Assembly (NCBI RefSeq): GCF_024347435.1
Contig: NZ_AP025480.1
Coordinates: 1,116,001-1,180,000 of the forward strand
DNA: 64,000 nucleotides
Direction: 5' to 3'
Origin: Vibrio cyclitrophicus
GTDB taxonomy: Bacteria > Pseudomonadota > Gammaproteobacteria > Enterobacterales > Vibrionaceae
A program made the translations under genes and the position numbers. The notes under the pieces are model-generated. The model saw only the letters and a program-made list of their open reading frames with translations, ran no database searches and was not told the origin of the DNA. Shown in pieces: positions 8,555 to 18,651 of the stretch; position 1 is the first letter of the stretch; every line of letters starts with the position of its first letter.

Positions 8555-9232
8555 ATGGACTTTTCATTGATAATTGAAAGCCTGCCGATTTACCTTAGTG
8601 GTTTATGGACAACGGCTTGGATGGTTTGCGTAGCTTTGATCATTGGCTTATGTGTAGCCATACCATTAGCTATCGCTCGTAACAGCCCAAATATGCTGAT
8701 TAACGCTCCTGCTTGGTCGTTCATCTATTTCTTCCGTGGTACGCCATTATTGGTGCAGTTGTACCTGATTTACTACGGAATGGATCAGTTCTTCCCTGTA
8801 AAAGATACACTATGGGAAAATGCATGGTTTTGTGCTTTGGTGGCATTCATCCTTAACACATCGGCATACACAGCTGAAATCATTCGCGGTGCGATTAACG
8901 GCTTACCAAAAGGTGAAGTTGAAGCAGCAAAAGCGTATGGCATGAGCACACCTAAGACATACCGACGTATCATTCTGCCAAGTGCATTACGTCGTGCATT
9001 ACCGGCTTACAGTAACGAAGTTATCTTTATGCTTCACGGCTCAGCCGTTGCAGGTATTGTGACGATTATGGATCTAACGGGTGCAGCTCGTTTGGTTAAC
9101 TCTCGCTACTATGCTCCGTTTGAATCTTTCCTAACAGCAGGTCTGTTTTACATGGGGTTGACGTTTATCATCATTGCGATTTTCAAATTCGCAGAGAAAC
9201 GTTTCTTAGCTTACTTAAGACCACTTAGCTAA
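8555..9232 (+). CDS. Polar amino-acid ABC transporter, permease (HisM/ArtM type)
   Basis: 225 residues. It starts MDFSLIIESLPIYLSGLWTT, contains FFRGTPLLVQLYLIYYG, a segment typical of HisM/GlnP-like permeases, and carries the EAA loop GEVEAAKAYGMSTPKTYRRI. It is the second half of the permease dimer. The start is two bases after the upstream permease stop, so translational coupling is likely. It is the last gene of the transporter operon; a strong bidirectional terminator follows. Confidence 0.93.
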   Translation: MDFSLIIESLPIYLSGLWTTAWMVCVALIIGLCVAIPLAIARNSPNMLINAPAWSFIYFFRGTPLLVQLYLIYYGMDQFFPVKDTLWENAWFCALVAFILNTSAYTAEIIRGAINGLPKGEVEAAKAYGMSTPKTYRRIILPSALRRALPAYSNEVIFMLHGSAVAGIVTIMDLTGAARLVNSRYYAPFESFLTAGLFYMGLTFIIIAIFKFAEKRFLAYLRPLS

Positions 9233-9250
9233 TTACACATCATAATTAAC

Positions 9251-9280
9251 AAAACGGCGCTTCTATAGCGCCGTTTTTTA
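9251..9280 (+). terminator. Bidirectional terminator between the ABC operon and xthA
   Basis: AAAACGGCGC (9251-9260) pairs with GCGCCGTTTT (9268-9277), with a 7-base loop and a T-run on one side and an A-run on the other. It serves the plus-strand transporter operon and the converging minus-strand xthA. Confidence 0.92.
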
Positions 9281-9303
9281 TGAGCAGATTCTGTTGCTGT
9301 TGA

Positions 9304-10110
9304 TTACTTAAACGTCGACCAAATTGGTGCGTGGTCAGACGGCTTTTCGATGCCACGCAGTTCGTAATCGATGCCTGCTTCAGTACACTTATCAGCAAGC
9401 TTCTGAGTCGCAAGTACTACATCAATTCGTAGGCCGCGGTTGTCCACGAAACCTTTCGAGCGGTAGTCAAACCACGAGTATTGGTCGTTTACTTCAGGGT
9501 GCAGTAAGCGGAAGCTATCCACAAAACCCCAATCCATCAGTGTTTTCAACCATTCTCGCTCTTCTGGTTGGAAAGAGCACTTACCTGTTTTCAACCAACG
9601 TTTCGCATTAGGTTCACCGATGCCGATGTCTGCGTCGATAGGGCTGATATTAATGTCGCCCATCACAATGACTTGTTCGTCTTTGTTGTGGTAGTCATTT
9701 AGGTAAGTCATCAAGTCTTTGTAGAACTGGCGTTTGTACGGGTATTTGGTCTCGTGCTTGATGTTGTCCCCTTGAGGGAAGTAACCATTTAGCACGGTCA
9801 CCTTCTCACCATTTTCATCTTCAAACGTCGCCATGATCATACGCTTTTGATGGTCTTCATTGTCAGTAGGAAACCCTTTCTGCACAGAGATAGGCTCTTG
9901 CTTACACAACATTGCCACACCGTAGTGGGCTTTTTGACCGTGGAAGTAAACCTTGTAGCCCATTGCTTCAACATCAGCAATTGGGAAGGCTTCATCGTGT
10001 ACTTTTATCTCTTGCAGGCCAATCACGTCGGGTTGGTGTTTGTCGATAATAGCTTGCAGTTGGTGAAGGCGGGCTCTAAGGCCGTTGATGTTGAAGCTGA
10101 TTACTTTCAT
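9304..10110 (-). CDS. xthA: Exodeoxyribonuclease III
   Basis: 268 residues, the same length as E. coli ExoIII. It begins [20 protein letters not shown], with the metal ligand in LQEIKV, the active-site motif [13 protein letters not shown] and the C-terminal catalytic SDHAPIW. The enzyme is the main AP endonuclease and 3'-5' exonuclease of base-excision repair. The gene is transcribed toward the ABC operon, with the bidirectional terminator between them. Its promoter lies in the 170-bp spacer that also holds the long hairpin at 10211-10250. Confidence 0.96.
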   Translation of the reverse strand: MKVISFNINGLRARLHQLQAIIDKHQPDVIGLQEIKVHDEAFPIADVEAMGYKVYFHGQKAHYGVAMLCKQEPISVQKGFPTDNEDHQKRMIMATFEDENGEKVTVLNGYFPQGDNIKHETKYPYKRQFYKDLMTYLNDYHNKDEQVIVMGDINISPIDADIGIGEPNAKRWLKTGKCSFQPEEREWLKTLMDWGFVDSFRLLHPEVNDQYSWFDYRSKGFVDNRGLRIDVVLATQKLADKCTEAGIDYELRGIEKPSDHAPIWSTFK

Positions 10111-10210
10111 TTGTTTTTATACCTCTCGTAAACCTTTGTCACTGCTTGTCTTTAAAGGTTTTTTGATTTGGTGGATTTCATGGTTCATCGTATTTAACCG
10201 TGCTTAATAA

Positions 10211-10250
10211 TTTATGTCGCCACTTTGTAGAGACAAAGTGGCGACATAAA
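10211..10250. repeat. Perfect 18-bp inverted repeat
   Basis: TTTATGTCGCCACTTTGT (10211-10228), loop AGAG, then its exact reverse complement (10233-10250). It lies between the stop of the oligopeptidase gene and the start of xthA, both on the minus strand. Neither side has a clear U-run, so it is at best an atypical terminator. Confidence 0.85.
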
Positions 10251-10280
10251 ATGATGTGAATACTTACAGTTACGTAGAAT

Positions 10281-12446
10281 CTATTGAGTCTTTAGTAAAT
10301 CAAAAAAGAAAGCGTATTCAAGTGCGTATTCTTTCAATCGCTTAAATCGACCAGAAGCGCCACCGTGACCGGCTTCCATATCGGTTTTGAATAGCAACAC
10401 ATTGTTGTCTGTTTTCATCTCACGCAACTTCGCGACCCATTTCATTGGCTCAAAGTACTGTACTTGTGAGTCATGGAGGCCTGTCGTTACCAACATGTTC
10501 GGGTAGCTTTGCACTTTTATATTGTCGTATGGTGAGTAACCCAACATGTAGTCATAGTAGGTTTTATCGTTTGGGTTGCCCCATTCATCATACTCGTTGG
10601 TGGTTAGAGGAATCGATTCATCAAGCATGGTTGTCACAATGTCTACAAACGGAACATGTGCACCAATACCACGGTACAGTTCTGGTGCTTGGTTGATGAT
10701 TGCTCCCATCAATAGACCGCCAGCAGAACCACCAACAGCGAACACTTTATCTTTTGCGCCGTAGCCTTCTTCAACAAGCCCTTTGGTTACATCAATAAAG
10801 TCGTTGAACGTGTTTTGTTTGGTCAGTTTTTTGCCATCTTCATACCAAGGGCGACCAAGCATTTCTGAGCCGCGGATATGTGCGATTGCATAAACAAAAC
10901 CTCTATCCAGTAGGCTTAGGCGAGTTGAACTGAAGGTCGGTTCCATAGTAGATCCGTAAGATCCGTAACCATATTGGTAGATTGGATTAGTGCCGTCTTT
11001 CTTGAACAAGTCTTTGCGATAAACCAAAGAGACAGGTACTTGCTTACCATCGCGAGCCGTAACCATGATTCGCTCTGATTGATAGTTATCTGCTTCGAAA
11101 TCACCTAATACTGGTGTTTGCTTCTTGATTTCAGACTCACCCGTACTTAGGTCGAAATCATAATAAGTACCTGGTGTGGTTAAGCTGCTGTAATAGATAC
11201 GAACTTTTGAGTTATCTAATTCATAGTTACTCGTTAGGTAAGCGGCAAATGCGGTGTCGTTGAATTCAAGTGGGAACTCGTTGCCTGTTGAGAGTTGGCG
11301 AACTTTCACTGTCGATAAGCCACCCGCACGTTGCTCGTAAACAAGATGGTCATCAAACAACTCGAAATCAACAAGCTGAGTATTATCGTCTGCTGGGATG
11401 ACATCGACCCATTTTGAGCGGTCATGCACGTCTTTGGTTGTGACTTTCATCAAACGGAAGTTGACAGCTTGGTAGTTGGTGTAGATGTAATACCAATCAC
11501 CTAGCTTAGCGATGCTGTACTCAATGCCGATCTCTTTTGGGTAGAAAGCCTCAGCTGTAGCCTTTGGGTTGTTGGCATCTATGACTGAAACACCGCTAGT
11601 TTCTGTGCTCGAGTGCCAAATGTAGACCTGTTCACCATCTTTGCTTTTACTCAAAGAGGTGTAGTAAGCGCTATTGGTTTCTTCGTAGATTAACTCATCG
11701 CTTGCCTGATCTGTGCCTAAAACGTGGCGGTAAACTTGATAACCTAGCAATGTTTGTGGATCTTTCTTGATGTAGTAAAAGGCTTGGTTGTCGTTTTGCC
11801 ACGCGATAGCACTTGAAGCACCTTTAATTTCGTCTTTTAGGTACTCACTGGTTGTGAGGTCTTTGATCTTGATGGTGTAAATGCGGCGACTCAGTGTATC
11901 TTCGCCGTAGGCCAACAAATTTTCGTTTGGACTAACCGTTAAACCGCCAATACTGAAGAATTCATGCTCTTTTGCCAGTTTGTTAACGTCTAAGATGATT
12001 TGCTTGTCTGTGCCTACAAAGTCTTTTGCACGTAAGTGAACTGGGTATTCGTTGTCACCTGTGACTTCATTCGAGTAGTAGTAGCTGCCTTTTCGAACCG
12101 GTACCGAATTGTCGTCTTTCGCGATTCGGCCTTTGATCTCTTCGAATAATTGTTCTTGTAATATTTCCGTGTGTTTCAACACGGTCTTTGCGTACTGATT
12201 CTCTTGCTCTAGGTGCTGTAAGATCTCTGGATCTTGGCGTTCGTCATCACGCATCCAGTAGTAATCATCGATTCGGGTGTCACCATGAATCGTCATTGCA
12301 TGAGGGACTTTTTTAGCAACGGGTGCTTGAGTTTGCTGAACGATGAGTTGTGATTGAGCGTAATGGTTCATGGTTGGTATTCCTTGATTGCTGCATCCGG
12401 CGACAAGTGCGACCGATACGGCTAATGTGGTTAAAGCGAAACGCAT
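10281..12446 (-). CDS. ptrB: Oligopeptidase B-type S9A serine peptidase, predicted lipoprotein
   Basis: 721 residues from ATG 12446, chosen because AAGGA lies ten bases upstream; a GTG seven codons earlier is open but poorly placed. The beta-propeller part begins at the typical IHGDTRIDDYYWMRDDER segment. The catalytic Ser is in GGSAGGLLMG (~residue 574) and the His in EAGHGGASGRF. Oligopeptidase B cleaves short peptides after Arg or Lys. Unlike the cytosolic E. coli enzyme, this one starts MRFALTTLAVSVALVAGCSN, a lipoprotein signal with lipobox VAGC, so it should sit in the envelope and act on periplasmic or external peptides. A basic-amino-acid importer is encoded nearby, but no link is shown. 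Confidence 0.88.
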   Translation of the reverse strand: MRFALTTLAVSVALVAGCSNQGIPTMNHYAQSQLIVQQTQAPVAKKVPHAMTIHGDTRIDDYYWMRDDERQDPEILQHLEQENQYAKTVLKHTEILQEQLFEEIKGRIAKDDNSVPVRKGSYYYSNEVTGDNEYPVHLRAKDFVGTDKQIILDVNKLAKEHEFFSIGGLTVSPNENLLAYGEDTLSRRIYTIKIKDLTTSEYLKDEIKGASSAIAWQNDNQAFYYIKKDPQTLLGYQVYRHVLGTDQASDELIYEETNSAYYTSLSKSKDGEQVYIWHSSTETSGVSVIDANNPKATAEAFYPKEIGIEYSIAKLGDWYYIYTNYQAVNFRLMKVTTKDVHDRSKWVDVIPADDNTQLVDFELFDDHLVYEQRAGGLSTVKVRQLSTGNEFPLEFNDTAFAAYLTSNYELDNSKVRIYYSSLTTPGTYYDFDLSTGESEIKKQTPVLGDFEADNYQSERIMVTARDGKQVPVSLVYRKDLFKKDGTNPIYQYGYGSYGSTMEPTFSSTRLSLLDRGFVYAIAHIRGSEMLGRPWYEDGKKLTKQNTFNDFIDVTKGLVEEGYGAKDKVFAVGGSAGGLLMGAIINQAPELYRGIGAHVPFVDIVTTMLDESIPLTTNEYDEWGNPNDKTYYDYMLGYSPYDNIKVQSYPNMLVTTGLHDSQVQYFEPMKWVAKLREMKTDNNVLLFKTDMEAGHGGASGRFKRLKEYALEYAFFFDLLKTQ

Positions 12447-12705
12447 CTGTATATCCTTAGTGTGCACCTTACTCGTTTTAATGCCAGCATCCTTTAGTGG
12501 TTAGTTTTCTTCCAGTGATGTTAGTTATAATTGGATTCTGGATAGGCACTTTCAGCGCAAGTGTCTGTTATTGTTTTTAAAAAATCAAAGTAATGTTAAA
12601 TGAAATTGCTGATAATTGAGAGTGGAAGGAATAGATGTGAAACAAAAAAGGACACACTTTTCAGTATATCCCTCTTCGTTGTTTGGGCAGGGTTCGAGTT
12701 TTACT

Positions 12706-13911
12706 TTAGATAGCCAATGGCATTTCGTTTGAATGGTCAGGTTTACGGTTAACCCAATGTAAACCAAGCATGGCGATGAATGACATTGCAATCATCAAGC
12801 AACCGAGTGGCAGTTGGTCTTGAGTAGGGAAGAACGATGCCAATAGTGTTGCGATGCCAGCGCCTAGGTTTTGCATACCACCGAGGATCGCGCCCCCTGT
12901 ACCTGCGTGGAATGGGAATGGCGAAAGCGCTCCCGTTGTTGCAGCTGGAAATAAGATACCAGCGCCTAAGAAGTAAATCGTTGCACCGCCAATCAAAGTT
13001 AATGCTGTTGTTTGACCGAATAGACCCGGTATCAACACCACTGTTGAGCCTACCAAGATAGCAACTAGACCAACATTCAGTACGCGGCGCTCAGTACGAC
13101 GTTGTGCGATGTAACTAGATAGGCCTGCACCGACTAAGTAACCCGGAATGGGTAAGACAAACAACAAGCTTACTGTAGTTGCAGGTAATCCAAGTACGCC
13201 GCCAAGCAGCACGCCTGCCGCTGCTTCAAATACGGCTACGCCCGCGAATGTTGCGACTAGCACCAGTAAGAAACCTTGGAAACGTTTGTCAGACAGAACG
13301 AATTTGTAGCTGTTGGCAACCGATTCATGCTTGCGTCGTTCTCTTGGCAGTGTTTCCATCATGCTCGTCATCATGGTGATCACAACAGCGATGCCAAACA
13401 GCGCAAGGAACAAGTAGCTAGAACGCCAGCCGAAAACTTCTGTTAGGTAACCACCCAATACAGGAGCCATCAATGGTGAGAAAATCACACACATGCTAAT
13501 TAAGCTGTTTGCACGGTGTAGTTCTGCGCCTTCAAAACAGTCGCGAGTCAATGTTCGAGACATCGCACCGCCACAACCGATGCCCAAACCTTGGATAAAG
13601 CTACCCGCTAAGAACCATTCATATTCGTGAGCGAATAATGCCACCAAAGTACCGATGATGTAGATGACCAAACCAATCACGATGATTGGCTTACGGCCTA
13701 AGCGATCAGAAAGAGGGCCGTAGACAAATTGTGACAGACCATAAGGGATGAGGTAACACGCCATCACGGCTTGGAGTGAAGACGCAGAAACTAAGAACTC
13801 ACCCGACATCTGACCGATAGAAGGCACGTACATCGTTTGAGTCATTTGACCTACGGCAGTCAGGATTGCGATTAAAAAGGTAAGTTTCGCTAATGGAAAC
13901 GAGGCAGACAT
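12706..13911 (-). CDS. emrD: MFS multidrug efflux transporter EmrD
   Basis: 401 residues with the 12-helix layout of the major facilitator superfamily. The start AKLTFLIAILTAVGQMTQTMYVPSIGQM closely parallels E. coli EmrD. MFS motif A appears as YGPLSDRLGRKP, and ARTLTRDCFE-type residues follow (SRTLTRDCFEGAELHRANSL). EmrD exports amphipathic compounds and uncouplers from the inner membrane. The gene precedes the oligopeptidase gene on the same strand with a 259-bp gap, so they are probably separate units. Confidence 0.9.
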   Translation of the reverse strand: MSASFPLAKLTFLIAILTAVGQMTQTMYVPSIGQMSGEFLVSASSLQAVMACYLIPYGLSQFVYGPLSDRLGRKPIIVIGLVIYIIGTLVALFAHEYEWFLAGSFIQGLGIGCGGAMSRTLTRDCFEGAELHRANSLISMCVIFSPLMAPVLGGYLTEVFGWRSSYLFLALFGIAVVITMMTSMMETLPRERRKHESVANSYKFVLSDKRFQGFLLVLVATFAGVAVFEAAAGVLLGGVLGLPATTVSLLFVLPIPGYLVGAGLSSYIAQRRTERRVLNVGLVAILVGSTVVLIPGLFGQTTALTLIGGATIYFLGAGILFPAATTGALSPFPFHAGTGGAILGGMQNLGAGIATLLASFFPTQDQLPLGCLMIAMSFIAMLGLHWVNRKPDHSNEMPLAI

Positions 13912-14411
13912 TTGCGTATCTCTCTAAAAATTAAAGACGTAAAAAGCCTTAGCGCTCCTTTGAGGAGAGCCAAATGAATAAAGTGTTCAGGGAATCTAGG
14001 CGCGAGATATTAGATCTTGAATGCCGAGTTAGCAATCAAAAATTGTGAAGTTGATCAAGATAAAAATCTATAGTTTGGATTATTAAAACTAATCCGAAGT
14101 TGTTGCGATTTCAAGATGAAAATGCGGCGTTGGATTCCTTGAAATGTTTATGCTCTGGCTATGTTCAAGGTGTTAGATCAATAGCCACATAACCTATGAA
14201 TATCTGAGTACATTATTTTGAGATCGCAGAAACAAAAGATCAAAAATGCGGCCTATTAACATTTATGTAAACTTTCGTTTTATATGTGTGCAATTTGTGC
14301 TGTAATCATCTGCTAAGCTATTCGTCAAACTTATTTACATTGTGCTCGTTAATTCATCTCAATGTGATAGTGACGGTTATGGAAGTCTTTTGGCTTAAAT
14401 AAGGATATTAA
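13912..14411. other. Divergent intergenic region, emrD / chemotaxis receptor
   Basis: 500 bp with no convincing ORF. A small CTCCTTTGAGGAG inverted repeat (13953-13965) lies in the emrD leader. AAGGA (14401-14405) is the likely ribosome-binding site for the receptor gene. Promoters for both genes must be here, but I cannot place them with confidence. Confidence 0.4.
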
Positions 14412-16529
14412 ATGCGCTCTCTATCGGTACAGTGGAAAATTACTCTGTTTGCAGGCTGCTGCTTAATCATTACTTCACTGTCTCTTATTGGTTTCTCGAT
14501 CTATAACGCAACGAGTAATCAACAAGTCATCAAATCTCAAAGTTCAGAGTCGGTTATTAACAAAACCGAGCAGCTTTTGGCGTCGGTTTCTCAACTCAAT
14601 GCTCAAGAAACACAACGTTATGTCGACGAAGCTATCTATCGCGCTGAGATGTTAGCTGCCAGTGCTCAGTTTTTAAAGAACAATGCTGACGAAAACTTTA
14701 CGCCAAGTGAAGAGTTACGTACGGCATTAGATGAAATGGTGCGTCGTTCAGTTCTTAATTTTGACTCAATTCAAGGTGCATATTTAGTTTTCCAACCTGA
14801 TTTACTTGATGGTGAAGATGCTAATTATGTCGATGCTGATTATGTTGGATCTAACGAAAAAGGTCGTTTTGCACCGTACTGGAAGGTAGCTGACAATGGT
14901 GAGAATGTTCTTTCGAACGTAATTTCAGAATCTATATTGAGTGATGGTAGCAATAGTGAACGCTTTTATTGCCCATTGTCATCGGGTCAAACATGTATCA
15001 GCACCCCAAGAGTGGTAAACAGTGGCGGTACAACGTTACTTACTTCTTCAATCTCAGTGCCTATTTTGGTTGATGAGGTTGCTATTGGTTTCTTAGGAAT
15101 CGATTTAAGGCTTGATGGTTTGGTTAATGTGGTGACTCAATCTGATCAAAGCTTGTTTGAAGGTGCAGGCGCGGTTTACGTTGTGAGTCTAGATGGTTCC
15201 GTTATCGCTTCTGATGATCAAAGCATTGCTGTTGGTTCCAACTTCCAAAGTGAAAACACAAATGGAGACTTGATGACCGACTTTATATTCGGTGGTGAAG
15301 TGACGACTCAGTGGAGTGAGAGTGGTGAGTGGTTACTCGCATTCGCGCCTGTTTTCGCAGCCAACCAAACTTGGGGTGTGTTGTTTGAAATCCCGCGTGA
15401 GAGTGTGGTCGCTGATGCGAGCAAATTGGATTCAATCATTAGTACTAAAGTAAGCGAAGGTATCCAAACGGAAGTCATTGCTGGCGTCATCTTTATTCTT
15501 TTTGGTTTAGCTATTATCGCATTTGCTTCATTGTCTATTGTTAAGCCTATCCGACAGGTAGTCGACAGGCTCAATGATATTGCTTCTGGTGAAGGTGATT
15601 TGACTCAGCGTTTAGAAGTGAAATCTCAAGACGAAATTGGTCAGTTATCGCAAGGGTTTAACCTGTTCTTAGACAAGCTTCAGCACACGATTAAAGAAGT
15701 GATTCAAACTACTGAGCAAGTCGCGAGTACGACAAGTCAAGCTAAGGCATCAGCATCGAGTACACGTGAAAGCAGTGAATCTCAATTTAAAGAAGTCGAT
15801 CTAGTGGCAACAGCCGCAGAAGAGATGACTCAGACCGCTGGCTTAGTGGTACAAAATGCAGAAGTTGCAGTTGATGCTGCTTGTGAAGCGAATCGTTCTG
15901 CTCGACAAGGGCAACAAGTCATCGAACTCTCAGCTGGAGAAATGAGAAAGCTGGTGGAGCGTATGTCGAGTGCTGTTCCTATTGTTGAAGAGTTAGCTAA
16001 AAATAATGGTAACATCACCGAAATCTTAAGTGTTATTGAAGGGATCTCTGAGCAAACTAACTTGCTAGCCTTGAATGCTGCTATTGAGGCGGCTCGTGCT
16101 GGCGAACAAGGTCGAGGCTTTGCTGTTGTTGCGGATGAGGTAAGAAACCTCGCAAGTCGCACACAGTCATCGGTTGGTGAGATCAGAGCGGTGATCGACA
16201 AGGTTCATGCTGGAACTCAAGATGTTGTCGAAGCGATACAAGAAGGTAATATCTTAGCCAACGATACTGCGTTACATGTTCAAAATGCAGTTGAAGATCT
16301 TGGTTCGATTTTCACTTCAATTGAAGAGATCAGCGATATGAATAGCCAGATCGTGAGAGCAGCAGAAGAACAGCAATCTGTTTCAGGTGAAGTGAATCAA
16401 AGTGTGGTTAACATACGTGACTTAAGCGCGAAGATCTTGGATCAAGCCGCAGCTTCTGAGCAAGTGGGTAGTGAAATCGAGCAACTATCTCAACAGCAAC
16501 AGAAATTGGTGAATCAGTTCAAGGTCTAG
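14412..16529 (+). CDS. Methyl-accepting chemotaxis protein with periplasmic Cache-like sensor
   Basis: 705 residues. A first membrane helix (~9-30, [20 protein letters not shown]) is followed by a ~320-residue periplasmic region of double-Cache type ([54 protein letters not shown]). A second helix (~353-375), a HAMP linker ([20 protein letters not shown]) and the coiled-coil signalling domain come next. The conserved hairpin tip [20 protein letters not shown] begins near residue 547. It should sense a small molecule in the periplasm and signal through CheA/CheW; the ligand is unknown. It is monocistronic, ending in a strong terminator next to group II intron copy 1. Confidence 0.95.
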   Translation: MRSLSVQWKITLFAGCCLIITSLSLIGFSIYNATSNQQVIKSQSSESVINKTEQLLASVSQLNAQETQRYVDEAIYRAEMLAASAQFLKNNADENFTPSEELRTALDEMVRRSVLNFDSIQGAYLVFQPDLLDGEDANYVDADYVGSNEKGRFAPYWKVADNGENVLSNVISESILSDGSNSERFYCPLSSGQTCISTPRVVNSGGTTLLTSSISVPILVDEVAIGFLGIDLRLDGLVNVVTQSDQSLFEGAGAVYVVSLDGSVIASDDQSIAVGSNFQSENTNGDLMTDFIFGGEVTTQWSESGEWLLAFAPVFAANQTWGVLFEIPRESVVADASKLDSIISTKVSEGIQTEVIAGVIFILFGLAIIAFASLSIVKPIRQVVDRLNDIASGEGDLTQRLEVKSQDEIGQLSQGFNLFLDKLQHTIKEVIQTTEQVASTTSQAKASASSTRESSESQFKEVDLVATAAEEMTQTAGLVVQNAEVAVDAACEANRSARQGQQVIELSAGEMRKLVERMSSAVPIVEELAKNNGNITEILSVIEGISEQTNLLALNAAIEAARAGEQGRGFAVVADEVRNLASRTQSSVGEIRAVIDKVHAGTQDVVEAIQEGNILANDTALHVQNAVEDLGSIFTSIEEISDMNSQIVRAAEEQQSVSGEVNQSVVNIRDLSAKILDQAAASEQVGSEIEQLSQQQQKLVNQFKV

Positions 16530-16546
16530 TAGTTCAAGGCCTAGAT
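16517..16546 (+). repeat. 15-bp tandem duplication across the receptor stop codon
   Basis: GTTCAAGGTCTAGTA (16517-16531) is followed by GTTCAAGGCCTAGAT (16532-16546), 13 of 15 identical. The TAG stop (16527-16529) is in the first unit and the second unit lies just after it. Confidence 0.75.
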
Positions 16547-16588
16547 GGTCACGGTTTAGCTATTTTAGTTTAGTTAACGGTTGAATCG

Positions 16589-16625
16589 AAAAAGGGACAA
16601 ATGAAGATTTCATTTGTCCCTTTTT
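16589..16625 (+). terminator. Rho-independent terminator of the chemotaxis receptor gene
   Basis: A 17-bp perfect stem (16589-16605 with 16609-16625) with a GAT loop. The T-run of the right arm is directly followed by the group II intron, so the intron sits immediately at the end of the terminator. Confidence 0.92.
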
Positions 16626-17367
16626 GTTTGCCCAGCGAAGCTGGCAAACCCGTCAGGTTGAAAGAAACCTGAATCACCCCGACTGAGGGGAAGATAATCC
16701 GAATCGCAAGGGCGTTGTTGGCTAACGGCAGGGTCTGAAGGAAGCGATAGGAAGTTAGCAGTACACAACGCAAGTAAACCTGCTTCGGCAGTATAGGTGG
16801 GTAAGCGTCCGAAATAGCGCGAAGCCCTATACTCAGTCAGACCTATGCTGTGCTTGAGGGTGGCATTGTTAACAGGGAGCCAGTGCAGTAACTGGGGAAG
16901 CCTGACACCACATCCAGACAGTCTGGAAGCACAAACTCGAAGCGAAAGCTAAGAGGTGTGTTGGTGCGAGGTGGCAGATGAATCCGTAGTAGTGAGTAAG
17001 GCTAAGCCAGAGAAGCCCAGTAATGGTGTGGAGGAGAAAACTTAGCTGACCAGCAGCATCAAGTCTGATGGAGCACTGAAATGCCAAAAGCACTCAGTGT
17101 TGCGAAGGGAGGAAGTACACTTTAAGTCTGTGATGAACAGATGTTTTTTTTTTTTCAGTGATACCCAAACCGAATCGCTATCGGGGTATTCCTAGTTTGG
17201 TTGATTGTGGAAGCAAGATACTGCGCTAAGAAACCGTATAGGGGAGTAACTCTGACTCACTTCAGTAAATTGCCACTGAGCTAGAAGGCTGAACAGCAGA
17301 GAGAAATAACACCCACGCTGAAGATGAAACACCTGTCCCCACACAGCACACAATCCAAGGAGAGAAA

Positions 17368-18651
17368 GTGCGAGTTTATTACAGCTTATATGGTCATCTA
17401 CTCAACAAAGAGAGGCTGTATAAAGGGTTTAAAAAGGTAAAGAAAGCGAAAGGCGCGGCTGGAATAGATGAGCAGAGCCTGAGCAACTACGCCGAAAATC
17501 TGAGTGATAACCTCGATCAACTCCTCTCTGAACTTAAAACCAAGCAATACAAACCTCAGCCAGTCAAACGGGTAGAGATACCCAAAGAAGACGGAGGGGT
17601 GCGATTGCTCGGGATCCCAACAGTTAGGGATAGAGTTGTCCAACAAGCGCTCAACGATATCCTCACCCCCATCTTCGAAGAGCAATTTCACCCATCAAGT
17701 TTTGGGTATAGGCCGAATCGAAGCTGTCACGATGCAATCAACAAATCCACGATGTTCATCCGGCGTTACGGGTTACAACACGTTGTAGATATGGACTTGT
17801 CGAAGTGCTTTGACAAACTCGACCACGAGTTGATTATCAAAAGCATCAGAAAACGAGTCACAGATAGCAGTGTATTAGAGCTGATAAAACAGTTTCTAAA
17901 AAGTGGGGTGATGATAGACGGTAGTTGGCAGGAGACAGAGCTAGGAAGTCCACAAGGTGGTGTTATCAGTCCTTTGATAGCCAATATCTACCTTGATGCG
18001 TTCGATCAGGAAATGCGAAAGCGCGGCCATAGGATCGTTCGTTATGCGGATGACATACTCATCTTCTGTCGTAGCAAGGCAGGGGCAGAGAATGCCCTTG
18101 CACAAGCGACGAAGATCTTAGAAGGAGAGCTTAAACTCACAGTGAACCAGACGAAATCACATATAGCGCACAGCAGTGATGGCGTGAAGTTTTTAGGTGT
18201 AGAAATCGGGAGTCAATTTACCCGCATTCAAACTAAAAAACTGAAAGTGTTCAAAAGCAAGTTAAAGCGAATGACGAAGCGAGGGTGCGGTAAGCCACTT
18301 GAGCAAGTCATAAAAGATCTAAACCCAGTGTTAAGAGGGTTCAGCCAATACTTCAGGATCACCAATAGCAGCAGGGAGTTCTCAAGACTAGCAGGATGGC
18401 TACGAAGAAGACTGCGTAGTATCCAGTTGAAACTTTGGAAGAAGCCTCAACGCTTACATCGAAAGTTAAAACAGTTAGGGTATAAGCCGCCGTTCCAGCA
18501 TATCTCAATGACAAGTTGGGTCAGTGCAGCGAGTCCACTATCAAGCTATGCGATGCCAAATCAATGGTTTAATGACCAAGGATTGGTAAATCTTGGGACA
18601 ATAAGGACAGGGTATGTGTTCAGCCAATATGCTGAATGGAAGTGTGCATGA
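17368..18651 (+). CDS. ltrA: Group II intron reverse transcriptase/maturase (copy 1)
   Basis: 427 residues from GTG 17368, preceded by AAGGAGAG. Reverse-transcriptase blocks are clear: GVRLLGIPTVRDRVVQQAL, SSFGYRPNRSCHDAI, the first catalytic Asp in DMDLSKCFD, GSPQGGVISPLIANIYL and the YADD active site (RYADDILIFC). The C-terminal maturase region contains LNPVLRGFSQYFRI and ends soon after. I see no HNH endonuclease domain, so insertion probably primes from another 3' end. The protein helps splicing and reverse-transcribes the spliced intron into DNA. It is identical to the protein at 59282-60565. Confidence 0.95.
   Translation: MRVYYSLYGHLLNKERLYKGFKKVKKAKGAAGIDEQSLSNYAENLSDNLDQLLSELKTKQYKPQPVKRVEIPKEDGGVRLLGIPTVRDRVVQQALNDILTPIFEEQFHPSSFGYRPNRSCHDAINKSTMFIRRYGLQHVVDMDLSKCFDKLDHELIIKSIRKRVTDSSVLELIKQFLKSGVMIDGSWQETELGSPQGGVISPLIANIYLDAFDQEMRKRGHRIVRYADDILIFCRSKAGAENALAQATKILEGELKLTVNQTKSHIAHSSDGVKFLGVEIGSQFTRIQTKKLKVFKSKLKRMTKRGCGKPLEQVIKDLNPVLRGFSQYFRITNSSREFSRLAGWLRRRLRSIQLKLWKKPQRLHRKLKQLGYKPPFQHISMTSWVSAASPLSSYAMPNQWFNDQGLVNLGTIRTGYVFSQYAEWKCA

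Noticed and set aside
12544..12571. Plus-strand terminator-like hairpin AGGCACTT/AAGTGTCT followed by a loose T-run, in the ptrB leader
   Set aside because: No plus-strand gene or promoter at a useful distance ends here. The T-run is interrupted, so I did not call an orphan transcript.
16869..17093. 74-residue minus-strand reading frame in the intron, repeated at 58783-59007
   Set aside because: It is antisense to the structured domains of the group II intron and is duplicated only because the intron is. No ribosome-binding site or coding signature.
17144..17155. 12-T run in the intron as a true terminator
   Set aside because: No convincing stem lies directly before it; it is inside the intron RNA domain region. 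Kept only as a finding.
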